Assembly (NCBI RefSeq): GCF_030489605.1
Contig: NZ_JAUKFY010000016.1
Coordinates: forward strand, 40,690 to 104,689
Source: Brevibacillus laterosporus
Lineage (GTDB): Bacteria; Bacillota; Bacilli; Brevibacillales; Brevibacillaceae
Direction of reading: 5' to 3'
DNA: 64,000 nt
Below the pieces are notes generated by a model. That model searched no databases, had not been told where the DNA came from, and worked only from the letters and a program-made list of their open reading frames with translations. This document shows positions 35,501 to 39,905 of the stretch, in pieces; within the stretch, counting starts at the first letter, position 1, and each line of letters begins with the position of its first letter. The position numbers were made by a program, and so were the translations under genes.

Positions 35501-36770
35501 GTAATAGATGATCTGCCAGTCTATTTATCTCATCCTCCGTATACATTTCCGTTACATAATCTATTTCAATAGTCAATAAGTCCTTGTCTTTATGCTCTTG
35601 AATATGTAAAGCAATCTCTTCTGTCATATGACCTACAAACAACTGTTCTGCCGTATAACGAACCCCCGCTATTTGTTCAAAATCGAGGATTTGATACCCG
35701 GCAAAAAGGCGAAACAGACTATTTACATGTGGATGCTTGTCACGAACCTTTTGCATGACTTGATCATATGGATATTTCTGGTGACGAAATAATTTATTCT
35801 GCTTCTTGGCTACATCCCGAATAAACGTAAGAACATCTTGTTCGGGATTACCTTGAAACCTGAACGGCATTGTACTAACTAGCATACCAACCATATCTTT
35901 TTCTTTACGCTGTGTCCGATTATTGCAGGTTGTACCGATGGTGATGTCTGTTTGTCCTGTCAAACGATACACATAGGCGTGAAACATCGACATAAATAAC
36001 GTGAAAATACTAATATTATTTTCCGAGCAAAATCGTTGTGCCTGATCTCGTAATTCCTGTGGCACTATGATTCTTTTTCTTTTTGCTTTCGTACTTACTG
36101 AATAAGCGTCATAAGCTTTAAACCCGGTAAATTCCGGTAAAGTAGCAAACTCCTCATGCCAAAATTCTCGATCTTTTTGGAAACGCACTGAGCTTATGTA
36201 CTTTTCCTCATCATGAATAAAATCGATAAAAGAAGCTGGTACATGCATGTTTTGAGAGTTTAATACATCTGTACCGGCAAGCAATTCCGTATAGATGGAA
36301 ATAATATGATTCACAATGTGAACGTAAGCCATGCCGTCCGTAATGATGTGATGAGTTTTTAGATAAATATACCCTTCCTGCTCACTGAACTTAATGACGG
36401 AAGATTCGAATAATTGTTCGTTTAAAAGCTTAAATGGTATTTCAAATCTTTCTTTAGCCCAAGAGTAGAGCTCGTCCTCATTCATTTTGTCACTAAAATC
36501 TAAGATGGGCGGTGCCTCTTCTCGATAAGGTGCAATAAACTGCCTTGGTTCATTGGTCTGAGAATCCAGCATAATGCGTAGGCGAATAGAATCATTCATT
36601 TGAATAAATGTTTGGATTGCTTTTTGCAACAGGGTGTAGTCTAGCTTTTCTGCTTGCAGCCTAATGAGACCCCCGATGTTTGAAATACTGGTGTTAGGAA
36701 AAAATTCCTCTGTAAACCAGATACGTTTCTGGGAGTGAGTGAGCGGAAAGATCTGTCCGTGGTTGAGCAT
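17598..36770 (-). CDS. Five-module NRPS, predicted N-acyl pentapeptide synthetase (candidate tauramamide-type)
   Basis: 6390 residues in the order C-A-T-E-C-A-T-C-A-T-E-C-A-T-C-A-T-TE. Approximate residues: C1 1-455, A1 460-955, T1 960-1035, E1 1045-1505, C2 1515-1960, A2 1975-2470, T2 2480-2560, C3 2575-3015, A3 3030-3525, T3 3530-3600, E2 3610-4075, C4 4090-4530, A4 4545-5040, T4 5045-5120, C5 5130-5570, A5 5590-6070, T5 6080-6150, TE 6165-6390. All five C domains keep HHxxxDG, both E domains have EGHGRED and RTIGWFTSA, T1 and T3 carry the GGDS form that precedes E domains, and the TE has GYSAGG. A C domain at the very start implies acyl initiation. Extracted pockets are A1 DVKVFGAVQ, A2 DVWHFSLVD (the serine code), A3 DVWLLGAVI, A4 DAKAFGAIQ and A5 DPMESGAIQ. 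This predicts acyl-D-X-Ser-D-X-X-X. Tauramamide of B. laterosporus is, as I recall, a linear acylated pentapeptide with Ser second. AGGAGG precedes the ATG. Confidence 0.95.
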   Translation of the reverse strand: MLNHGQIFPLTHSQKRIWFTEEFFPNTSISNIGGLIRLQAEKLDYTLLQKAIQTFIQMNDSIRLRIMLDSQTNEPRQFIAPYREEAPPILDFSDKMNEDELYSWAKERFEIPFKLLNEQLFESSVIKFSEQEGYIYLKTHHIITDGMAYVHIVNHIISIYTELLAGTDVLNSQNMHVPASFIDFIHDEEKYISSVRFQKDREFWHEEFATLPEFTGFKAYDAYSVSTKAKRKRIIVPQELRDQAQRFCSENNISIFTLFMSMFHAYVYRLTGQTDITIGTTCNNRTQRKEKDMVGMLVSTMPFRFQGNPEQDVLTFIRDVAKKQNKLFRHQKYPYDQVMQKVRDKHPHVNSLFRLFAGYQILDFEQIAGVRYTAEQLFVGHMTEEIALHIQEHKDKDLLTIEIDYVTEMYTEDEINRLADHLLRITQDSISFPEKKVAELEMLSEEEKHNLIALSNQTVKPFPQQKTIHQLFEEQAAMNPDQIAVYFEGSKLTYQELNEKANRLSRCLRDMGVTTDQLVAILADRSVEMIVSILAILKAGGAYVAIDPVHPSERISYMLQDSETNILLAQKQYVKDISFDGHILELDDENLFVGNPSNPTWAVQATDLAYVIYTSGTTGKPKGVMVEHRGIVNLQQFLSTQYGLCKLDRVIQYASSSFDVSVKEIFMCLLHGATLYIPTKETTQDPALYESYLSNHQITVAVLPPIFAVHINADKLRSLRLLFTGGSATTLEMVRTWKNRVMYVNAYGPTEASVQATAWLAEEREDGMISIGKPIDNVQVYVLNSEHQLQPVGVAGELCIGGVGLARGYLNRPELTQEKFIAHPFKTGEKIYKTGDLVRWMPDGNLEYLGRMDDQVKIRGYRIELLEIEAQMLEIEEVVQTTVISFTNDNGQTDLCAYFVATREMSILELRQSIGKNLPAYMIPSTFMQLDEMPLTVNGKIDKKALPKPEGTLHTGLPYVAPRNEVEELLASAWEKVLGVERISIMDNFFEIGGDSIKAIQISARLHKDGLKVEMRDIFKHLSIAELSKYVKVVKNSYDQGMVVGDVPLTPIQHWFFHNQRNNRHHFNQANMLYRAEGFDAEIIRKVFERIIEHHDALRMTYSTLENESIQQVNQAFTTDRFDFEIIDLTDKTNESVIKDQMKQHADRLQTSIDLENRGPLVKVGLFKTASGDHLLIVIHHLVIDGVSWRILLEDLSTGYSQAARGEALLLPSKTISFKEWSNQLQSYAASKAFLKEIPYWRKLEQTAIQPLPTDGPITNNLKKDSSDIHIELTPQQTKQLLKDVHHAYHTEINDLLLTALGFTVKNWTGEENVLLLLEGHGREDIIANMDVTRTIGWFTSAYPVILPIKEDELSKQIKLTKEALRSIPNKGIGYGILQYITPKEHTESMSFALQPQISFNYLGQFDQDTATEVFTSSQMSNGDSISPYFVRNQLLECNGGIFDGKLQMIFTYNHHAYHESTIQHIAEQFKTNLLQLVDHCVTKTASELTPSDVGAQNLSIEEFESIQAILQEMIGQTSISKIYPLSPMQEGMLFHSELQPDSPAYFEQNGIPLHGTLDLALLEQSLNAVLARYDVLRTVFVHQELKRPVQVVLQERKTTIQFEDISHLDEVNQQSYLDSYKEKDKQKGFAITKDVLLRLAVLKTGENTYQLFVSFHHIIMDGWCFVLVLDELIRTYHSLLNHTAIQLHAVYPYSDYIEWLEKQDKEDALTYWKNELLGYEQLATLPKWRSQKARDYVQANHLFHFDKETTLGLERLAKQHHTTLNNVFQSLWGILLGRYNGVDDVVFGAVVSGRNADIQGIEQIVGLFINTIPVRVQPFAEISFTELLQQVKERGTAASQFDYLSLAEIQAMSSLKQGLLDHLLVFENYPTPDKEQVSSNQRRLDFEFARMEVFEQTNYDFNVLVAPYDQLYVNFRYNEQIYAPQLVESIASHLTELARAVVSQPEMKLGSINILSEAEKHQILHEFNQTTADYPRHKTIHQLFEETVARIPDNTAVYFENEELTYRMLHERTNQLARTLRANGVTPNSIVGIMLDRSFEMIIGILGILKAGGAYLPLDPKHPQDRLEFTLEDSKAQILLTQSQYNGLVDFNGLVIEIDQPAAYHTDNTNLEHVNQANDLAYVIYTSGSTGKPKGAMIEHTSVLNRLLWMQKAYPLTENDVILQKTPFTFDVSVWEMFWWAFVGAKVCFLIPEGEKDSSTIVNAIEHRRVTTMHFVPSMLHAFLEHINLHVSEIERLASLRTVFASGEALQAAHVERFQSLLHNTYQTKLVNLYGPTEATVDVSVFECSVEEKIDTVPIGKPIDNTQLYIVSKENQLQPVGVAGELCIGGVQLARGYLNRPELTVEKFVSNPYVSGERMYRTGDLARWMPDGNIEYLGRIDHQVKIRGFRIELGEIETQILAFEGIKETVVIASEDNQGEKYLCAYFVAIKEIDSTELRDFLANDLPSYFIPARFIQLEKMPLSPNGKIDRKALPKDEFIGKTAEYIAPRTKLEEKLVSIWQELLGISPIGIHDDFFELGGHSLKATILASRLHKECDVQIALRDLFQYKTIDSLATLIANTQKSHYSEIQPIKPSHYYSVSSAQKRVLIIAQMQGADLAYNMPVVYKLSGYIDRYRLEEACKNLVQRHESLRTSFDWIDGEPVQIIHPYVDFNMSRKELFTDPSTHEKAVASTVQSFIRPFDLNKAPLFRVELVTLEEDEHILMIDMHHIISDGVSTNILLRELSKLYAGEKLPSQRIQYKDFAAWQQELYQTDMMQKQEAYWLKTFEGEIPTLQMPTDYARPSIQNFEGDIVSFNIDAELTNGLQHITSQTGTTMYMLLLAAFQVLLAKYSGQEEIIVGSPVAGRQHADVEETIGMFVGTLAMRGFPAYEKTFASYLNEVKESTLQAFENQDYPFEELVEKLDVNRDMSRNPLFDVMFALQNVGNEMLKLDGVATTPYEAIFNLAKFDITLAAFEVGEEINCYLNYSTKLFRKDTIDRLAGHFVQVLRSIVDNLDIPISQIDMVTAAEKEQLLFAFNDTDREFDTQATIQQLFDKQAALSPEQAAVYFEGKQLTYQELNEKANQLARLLLRKGIEKDKIVAIMTNRSLEMIVSIIAVLKAGGAYVPIDPVYPADRIQYMLEDSNARVLLTQKHLMDKVPFDGYILDIEDEKLYRGEVANVDIQASPTDLAYVIYTSGTTGKPKGVMVEHHGIISLKTYYQSDFDIGIDDRIVQFASSSFDVSVWEIMISLLTGATLYIPTQDTIYDPVAFGDYVEAHQITIGLIPPVYIGNVEPNKLSSMRLLLTGGSASNNEIVATWKNRTTYMNAYGPTESSVIATTWIGTDREDEALPIGRPIPNTKAYVLNTQNQLQAIGVLGELCISGAGLARGYLNKPELTDKVFIEHPFAEGERMYKTGDLVRWLPDGMIEYFGRIDDQVKIRGYRIELGEIEAQLLSLEEIHAAVVVAFTNEEGQPDLCAYIVADHEINIADIRQQIGQHLPSYMIPAYFVQLDSLPVSVNGKVDKKRLPKPATSNSTGREYVAPRNEIESTLASIWQAVLGIEQISIHDNFFEIGGDSIKAIQISSRLHKEGQRLVISDLFKNPTIAELSSYVKAGTQTFDQGSIEGDVPLTPIQRWLFTEHSTSLHHFNQANFLFRPEGFNVEHVRQVFTQIVHHHDALRMAYSFPSNDIAKQVNRGISDTESSFTMEVIDLLEELNEEQVAARIEQEANRIQSSMGLLHQGPLIKLGLFKTAEGDHLLIAIHHLVIDGVSWRILLEDFTTGYEQAQNGEPIVFPAKTVSLQEWAKRLENYSTSKELLREKSYWNQLEQTSIDPIPTDFITSYNRMKDSSTLSMELSEKDTALLLTDVHRAYRTEMNDILLTALGITLKEWTSKNDIAILLEGHGREDIMEEIDINRTIGWFTSAFPVLLPMSKVSDISYGIKQVKETLRKIPNKGIGYGILKYLTPVDQKLDMSFALQPEISFNYLGQFDQEVTTEVFTISKMSRGCLVNPEMNREQLIDITGAAVGGKLQLSFVYNHLAFQKESIEKLIEAFTSNLLLIIKHCTSQATTELTPSDLGYAGLSMEEWDTIRTYVLSELETNEISKLYPLSPMQEGMLFHANLDTNTSMYVEQYSLPLSGHMDISKMEQAFNSIIQRYDLLRSIFVQKDLTRPLQIVLNERKATVHFEDISALAQEDRLKHMESFKQQDKERGFKLSSDRLIRLAILQTAAEEYLMILSFHHILTDGWSIPIIMGEFIHTYHSLLNDLPLSLGPVYPYSDYINWLEKQDKAEAISYWKEYVAGYEQLATIPKERKAEAVEYQTELYEFCFDKAMTSGLEQIAKQYQTTLNSVFQTIWGILLARYNRTNDVIFGAVVSGRNANVTGIEQMVGLFINSIPVRIQLDAEKKFTQVLQQVQEDALTSADYDYLSLAEIQSTSELRQGLLDHLIAFENYPTPAEDNHIHLAKKVEIDFQQMEVYEQTNYDFNIAVGPGEQLYIKFMYNAHVYNKQMMEGIAANLKQIAQSILADPSSKVSEIDIVTAEERQKLLVECNDTQAPFEKDKTIPQIFEELVMKHPNHPAVYFEGDQLTYQELNDKANQLARELVVLGVGTDQIVAVLTDKSIEMIVAIMAVLKAGGAYLPIDPSYPGERIAYVLEDSQAKVLLTQSHLLESVHMDIAAYQGKIVELTDDRLYQGDTANLKLSITPTDLAYVIYTSGTTGKPKGVMLEHHGVVKLKQHIFDHYGMYQEDRVLQYVSPSFDASVKEIFACLLNGATLYVPKKETTQDPALFEDYVNRHHITVAALPPVFLVHVNPDNITSLRLLFTGGSAITADLVQAWKDRTVYVNAYGPTEASIQATGWVTEERADGILPIGRPVNNTQIYIVGVDYQLQPIGIPGELCISGVGLARGYLNRPELTREKFVDNPFVPGEKMYRTGDLARWLPDGNIEYLGRVDDQVKVRGFRIELGEIEAHLLSHEDITEAVVLALTDERGQTDLCAYFVSTNSIAITQLRHYLEQSLPSYMIPAFFIKLDKMPVTINGKIDKRSLPKPDKNVDTGAVYVAPRNEIESKLVTIWQEVLGVERISVLDDFFALGGHSLKATILLSKIHKEFETETSLREIFKHTKLEEMATLISQGQKSVYEEINPVETAESYPVSSAQKRLLILTQLEGAELSYNMPMALRLSGDIEAARLENSLRELINRHESLRTSFDWTDGQMRQIVHESAVFHLVHTVGSENECNQIVSTFTQPFDLNQAPLLRAHLVTYKDKEHLLLLDMHHSISDGVSMSIILTELARIYAGEELPALSIQYKDFARWQQKMFTSDAMQKQELYWLENLSGDLPVLQMPTDYPRPPVYSYDGDNIPFTVDKELSSALRQLAMETGTTMYMVLLAALQVTLAKYSGQNDILIGSPIAGRPHTDLQQIVGMFVGTLVMRGFPEADKRFSTFLAEIKDTALHAYENQDYPFEELIEKLNLKRDMSRNQLFDVMFTLQNMDGPESGLAFGEAKVSLYETKQNMATFDLTVTAHESEEGIGVDLNYCTKLFKRESMERFADHFTQVLRAISKNPHVILADIDMVTDKEKYQLVTKFNDTNRDFQSDKTIHQLFEAQAELHPANRALYYEGQALTYQELNEKANQLARVLVAKGIKAEDNVAIMADRSLEMYIAILAVLKANGVYVPIDPAYPMERIRFILEDSQAQILLTHTTIDVPANISDSLEVIPLHDQSLYQGEPQNLTLPASPRNLAYIIYTSGTTGKPKGVMLEHRGVVNLLDHIQAEYGVSEQDRIIQFTSQSFDPSIMEIFLALHNGAELYIPTKETTQDPALYERFINKHLITVAEIPGAFASVVNPERLISLRFVSTGGSALTPGVAKAWRDYVRFINAYGPTETTIQSTEWVVEERLDEALPIGRPVANTQIYILNQANQLQPIGVPGELCIGGVGLARGYLNRPDLTAEKFITNPFVSGEKIYKTGDLARLLPDGNIEFLGRIDDQVKVRGFRIELLEVESHILELEDITEAAVTVTQDTTGQNQLCAYFEAKRTITVSELREQLAKTLPAYMIPSYFVQLKSMPLMINGKIDKKALPAPEESMVIGNEYIAPQTEMEEKLAVIWEEVLGIKPISVESDFFELGGHSLKAVQLVSAISRDMGIEMPLQLVFRYRSIRQLAEKLTVVQYVQVDEEIPVTLLNEGGKPIVFAFPPIAGLGAAFKEIASEIRDYSIYSFDFIAHDYLINEYVDHILNIQPEGPYLLMGYSAGGNLAFEVAKVLEEKGRHVRGIILLDTLRQTDYQLVNDEEIRENVALIDKAAEENEILKVASIRNKIVQNIENYGALLNTIINDGMVEASIHLILAKEIEREEELKWKKSTMGTYMEYQGFSTHHEMVDKKYAKQHAYLITEILELLHQVKVSH

Positions 36771-37341
36771 CCCAATTTTTCCTCCTACTAGAATTTAGTG
36801 TAAGTATTTGTTAATAAGTTGTGTTTTTACAATTGTATCATTATTTTTTAAAGTGAAATTATCAATATTCTGTCTTTTCATTCTGTTTTTTATTACCAAA
36901 TTATCAAGTAAAAGTAATAATAAATATCTAAAATAACAGAAAAGTTAAAAAATAAAAACCTTGAAATACGAAATGATGAAGGCTTATTATGGATGGCAGT
37001 CTTCAAGTTTATAATTAGTAAAAGAATTATTTGCTACTTTAGAGCATAAAACAATCAAAGTCCTTATTATATCTGTCTATGATTTTAAAGCTTACGAGCT
37101 AATCCTGATTCAATTCTCTCCCCTCATTTTCTTGTCCTATAAATGATAGGGTTTTCCTTACAATAATCAAAAAGACTTATCTAGCGTACCTTTTTACAAA
37201 ATAGTAGATTAAAAAACAAGAATCCAATATATTCTTGGAAATGTAAAAAAGTTACAGATAAATACATGTTTAAAATTACCAAATAAAAGACTGGTGAAGA
37301 TCCTTTTTTCTGATCAAATCCAAAATATGCTAGTTACATCA
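36771..37341. other. AT-rich region between divergent NRPS and MutS2-like genes
   Basis: About 570 bp, very AT-rich, with poly-A and poly-T tracts and no ORF of note. It must hold the NRPS promoter on the minus strand, but no single -35/-10 pair stands out. Confidence 0.5.
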
Positions 37342-37370
37342 TTTACTGTTTCAAAGAAATAAGGTATAAT
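37342..37370 (+). promoter_or_regulatory. Probable sigma-A promoter of the MutS2-like gene
   Basis: A perfect -10 box TATAAT (37365-37370) sits 17 bp from a partial -35 box TTTACT (37342-37347). It would start transcripts near 37377, about 375 nt ahead of the gene. Confidence 0.6.
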
Positions 37371-37426
37371 GACTCTAATTATTTAGATTTCATTGAGTGA
37401 ACAAATATATGTGAGAGGTGCTTTTT

Positions 37427-37453
37427 TTGAGTCTGGTCGTATCTTCTAAATAG
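37427..37453 (+). CDS. Possible leader peptide of eight codons
   Basis: TTG-started ORF encoding MSLVVSSK, 6 bp after GAGAGGTG. Its place at the head of a terminator-containing leader resembles ribosome-mediated attenuators of antibiotic resistance genes. With so short an ORF the call is tentative. Confidence 0.35.
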   Translation: MSLVVSSK

Positions 37454-37654
37454 GAAAATTTTATTCAAAATAAATCATTGACATAGGCGTATCCCTTATT
37501 TTGGGTACCCTTATTTTCTCATTGATTTATTTATGTATACCTATGAAGATACCTACCCATACTTGTAGAAAAGCGTGTAATTCCATCTCTATTCTCATTT
37601 TAGTTCAAGCGATAATGGATGATGGCTTTACAGTGCTCCTATGAATGTATGCAA

Positions 37655-37680
37655 AGCTGCGGTGTCGCCGCGGCTTTTTT
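37655..37680 (+). terminator. Intrinsic terminator inside the leader
   Basis: An 8-bp GC-rich stem (37655-37662 with 37668-37675, one G-T pair) and a 5-nt loop are followed by six T. It lies 73 bp upstream of the MutS2-like start. Confidence 0.85.
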
Positions 37681-37752
37681 ATGTTTTGCCTCATTGAAAT
37701 CTAAAAATAGGTATCTTCATAGCGATTCCATATCATTGTGAGGAGAATAGAA

Positions 37753-39651
37753 ATGAATCAAAATACATTTGATAAATTACAGTTCAAGGAGTTAAAAGAA
37801 CTCGTGAAATCATATTGCGTCAGTGATTTAGGTAAGGAAATGCTTGAGAAGCAACAACCAAGCACCCAGCTAAATGTGGTTAGACATCGCCTTACGGAAA
37901 CAACTGAGGCTCGGAAAATATTAGATACAGACAGCCATTTGCCCTTGTTAGGTACCTCTATGATTGCACATATGATTGATAAATTGGAAAAGGGAATCAT
38001 TCTTGAGCCTTCAGAACTGGTTGGTTTTGCAGACTTTTTGCGTGGATGCAGGAAAGTAAAAACATTTATGCGAGACAAAGAATTTTTAGCTCCACTGCTT
38101 TGTTCGTATGCACATTCAATAACAGAATTCTCTGCTATTGAAGATACAATTCATTTTTCGATTAAAGGTACTCACGTAGATTCGCAGGCTAGCAAGGAGT
38201 TAAAGCGGATTAGAAATCACCTGAAGGCTACAGAAGAAAAAATAGAAGAAAGACTGACGAAGTTTCTAAAAAGCAGTGCAAATAAAGAGTATATCCAAGA
38301 TTATTTCATCAGTAAAAAAGATGACAGATATACGATTCCTATCAAGGCTTCCTATAAAAATCACGTTGCAGGTGTCATTGTGGAGGTATCCTCCAAAGGT
38401 TCGACTGTCTTTATTGAGCCTGCCGCGATCTCTAAGTTAAGCATGGAACTAGCCACACTCAAAGCGGATGAAGCAATCGAGGAGTATCAAATTCTTGCAA
38501 CTCTATCTGGCATGATTGTCGAAGAAATACATGCTATCAAGATAAATATTGATGCAATTAGTCAATATGACATGATTTTTGCAAAAGGAAAATATAGTAA
38601 AAGCATTGATGGTATAGCACCTAGGCTTAATGAGCATGGTTATTTAAAATTGGTGGAATGCACCCACCCTCTATTACCTGGTGATACCGTCCCCTTAAAC
38701 TTTGAGATTGGGAAAAATTATAGAAGCTTAGTAATCACAGGTCCTAATGCTGGTGGTAAAACAATTGTACTCAAAACCATCGGCATCGTAGCATTGGCCA
38801 CGATGTGCGGATTTCATAGCAGAGCAGATCAATCTACGGAGGTTGCGATTTTTGATCAGATTTTTGTTGATATTGGCGATAATCAAAGTATAGAAAACGC
38901 TTTGAGTACGTTTTCCTCCCATGTCAAAAACATTTCTGAAATCATGCGAGCTGCTACGAATAATACGCTTTTACTGTTTGATGAAATCGGTAGCGGTACG
39001 GAACCTACTGAAGGCTCTGCACTTGCGATCGCTATTTTAGAAGAGTTTTACCACATGGGGTGCATTACTGTCTCAACTACCCATTACGGAGAAATAAAAC
39101 GCTATTCCGAGATTCATCCTGATTTCATGAATGCTGCTATGCAATTTAATAATGAGACATTATCTCCTATGTATAAACTAATAATTGGACAGTCCGGGGA
39201 AAGTAATGCCTTATGGATTTCGAAAAAAATGAACTTGCATGAAAATGTTCTCCAACGGGCGGCAGATTATATGAGAAATAAAGAATATAATTTGAACCCC
39301 ATACGTGAAAATAAAAAGCGAAAAGCCAAAGAGATAGCGAGCCAACAAGCAGACACGTATGAATATGAGGTTGGGGATAAAGTTAAATTATGGGAATATG
39401 ATGATTTTGGAATCGTATACAAGAAAAAGGATCATTCCAATAATCTTACTGTGTTGTATAAAGGAGATTTCATCGAGGTCAATTGCAAACGGGTTAGTCT
39501 GGAGCTGACTGCAATCGAATTATATCCAAAGGGGTATGATGTAAATACGTTATTTACTAGTTATCAATCCCGCAAATTACAGAGAGATTTAGAGAGAGGC
39601 TCCAAAAAAGCATATAAACAGATTCAAAAAGAGATTCGAGACCGTAAATAA
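37753..39651 (+). CDS. MutS2-like ATPase lacking the Smr nuclease domain
   Basis: 632 residues from the ATG at 37753, chosen because AGGAG lies just before it. The N-terminal lever/clamp region (about 1-290; TFDKLQFKELKELVKSYC) precedes a MutS-type ATPase domain with Walker A GPNAGGKT (about residue 334) and Walker B LLLFDEIGSGTEPTEGSALA (about 415). A short KOW-like basic segment follows (about 535-580, YEVGDKVKLWEYDDFGIVYKK). Ordinary MutS2 is about 780 residues and ends in an Smr domain, which is missing here. MutS2 (RqcU) senses or splits collided ribosomes in B. subtilis and has also been linked to recombination. This short paralogue, with an attenuator leader beside an antibiotic NRPS, may act on ribosomes under stress; that is inference. 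Confidence 0.85.
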   Translation: MNQNTFDKLQFKELKELVKSYCVSDLGKEMLEKQQPSTQLNVVRHRLTETTEARKILDTDSHLPLLGTSMIAHMIDKLEKGIILEPSELVGFADFLRGCRKVKTFMRDKEFLAPLLCSYAHSITEFSAIEDTIHFSIKGTHVDSQASKELKRIRNHLKATEEKIEERLTKFLKSSANKEYIQDYFISKKDDRYTIPIKASYKNHVAGVIVEVSSKGSTVFIEPAAISKLSMELATLKADEAIEEYQILATLSGMIVEEIHAIKINIDAISQYDMIFAKGKYSKSIDGIAPRLNEHGYLKLVECTHPLLPGDTVPLNFEIGKNYRSLVITGPNAGGKTIVLKTIGIVALATMCGFHSRADQSTEVAIFDQIFVDIGDNQSIENALSTFSSHVKNISEIMRAATNNTLLLFDEIGSGTEPTEGSALAIAILEEFYHMGCITVSTTHYGEIKRYSEIHPDFMNAAMQFNNETLSPMYKLIIGQSGESNALWISKKMNLHENVLQRAADYMRNKEYNLNPIRENKKRKAKEIASQQADTYEYEVGDKVKLWEYDDFGIVYKKKDHSNNLTVLYKGDFIEVNCKRVSLELTAIELYPKGYDVNTLFTSYQSRKLQRDLERGSKKAYKQIQKEIRDRK

Positions 39652-39659
39652 ACATGAGA

Positions 39660-39697
39660 AAAGACCTCACGAGGTGCCCGCATCTCCTGAGGTCTTT
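39660..39697. terminator. Terminator between the MutS2-like gene and the converging oxidoreductase gene
   Basis: A 10-bp perfect inverted repeat (39660-39669 with 39688-39697), A-rich then T-rich, lies 9 bp after the MutS2-like stop. Confidence 0.85.
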
Positions 39698-39905
39698 CTC
39701 TATAAGAATTCTCTGTCTCCGCTTTCCCTTAAGCTATCGGTATCAGGGGGGTTGTTACAGCCTCTTAGCCGATCTCATATCGGAAGAAAATAATTCGGTG
39801 ATCAGTTAACACAATCCCTTGTAAGCCTAATACCGCAAAAAAGAGAAAATTCAATTCTTTTATGTGAAGGCATTGACTTATTCATTGCCCTCTTTTCTAA
39901 GAGAC

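Larger units (their letters stand above)
37377..37752 (+). promoter_or_regulatory. Long structured leader, probable attenuator, upstream of the MutS2-like gene
   Basis: Between promoter and gene lie, in order: a 16-nt segment (37382-37397) complementary at 15 of 16 positions to 37690-37705; a ribosome site GAGAGGTG with an 8-codon ORF (37427-37453); a 14-nt segment (37541-37554) perfectly complementary to 37709-37722; and a strong terminator (37655-37680). The two long-range pairings cross each other, so they could form alternatives. No other plus-strand gene lies upstream, so a terminator here makes sense only as a leader element. The regulatory role is inference. Confidence 0.6.

Noticed and set aside
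17598..36770. Repeated sequence blocks as mobile or satellite repeats
   Set aside because: They are the repeated C, A, T and E domains of the NRPS, in frame and about one module apart.
37382..37722. Inverted repeats read as ends of a small MITE-like element
   Set aside because: The two complementary pairs cross rather than nest, there is no visible target duplication, and they enclose promoter-proximal leader features, so RNA structure fits better.
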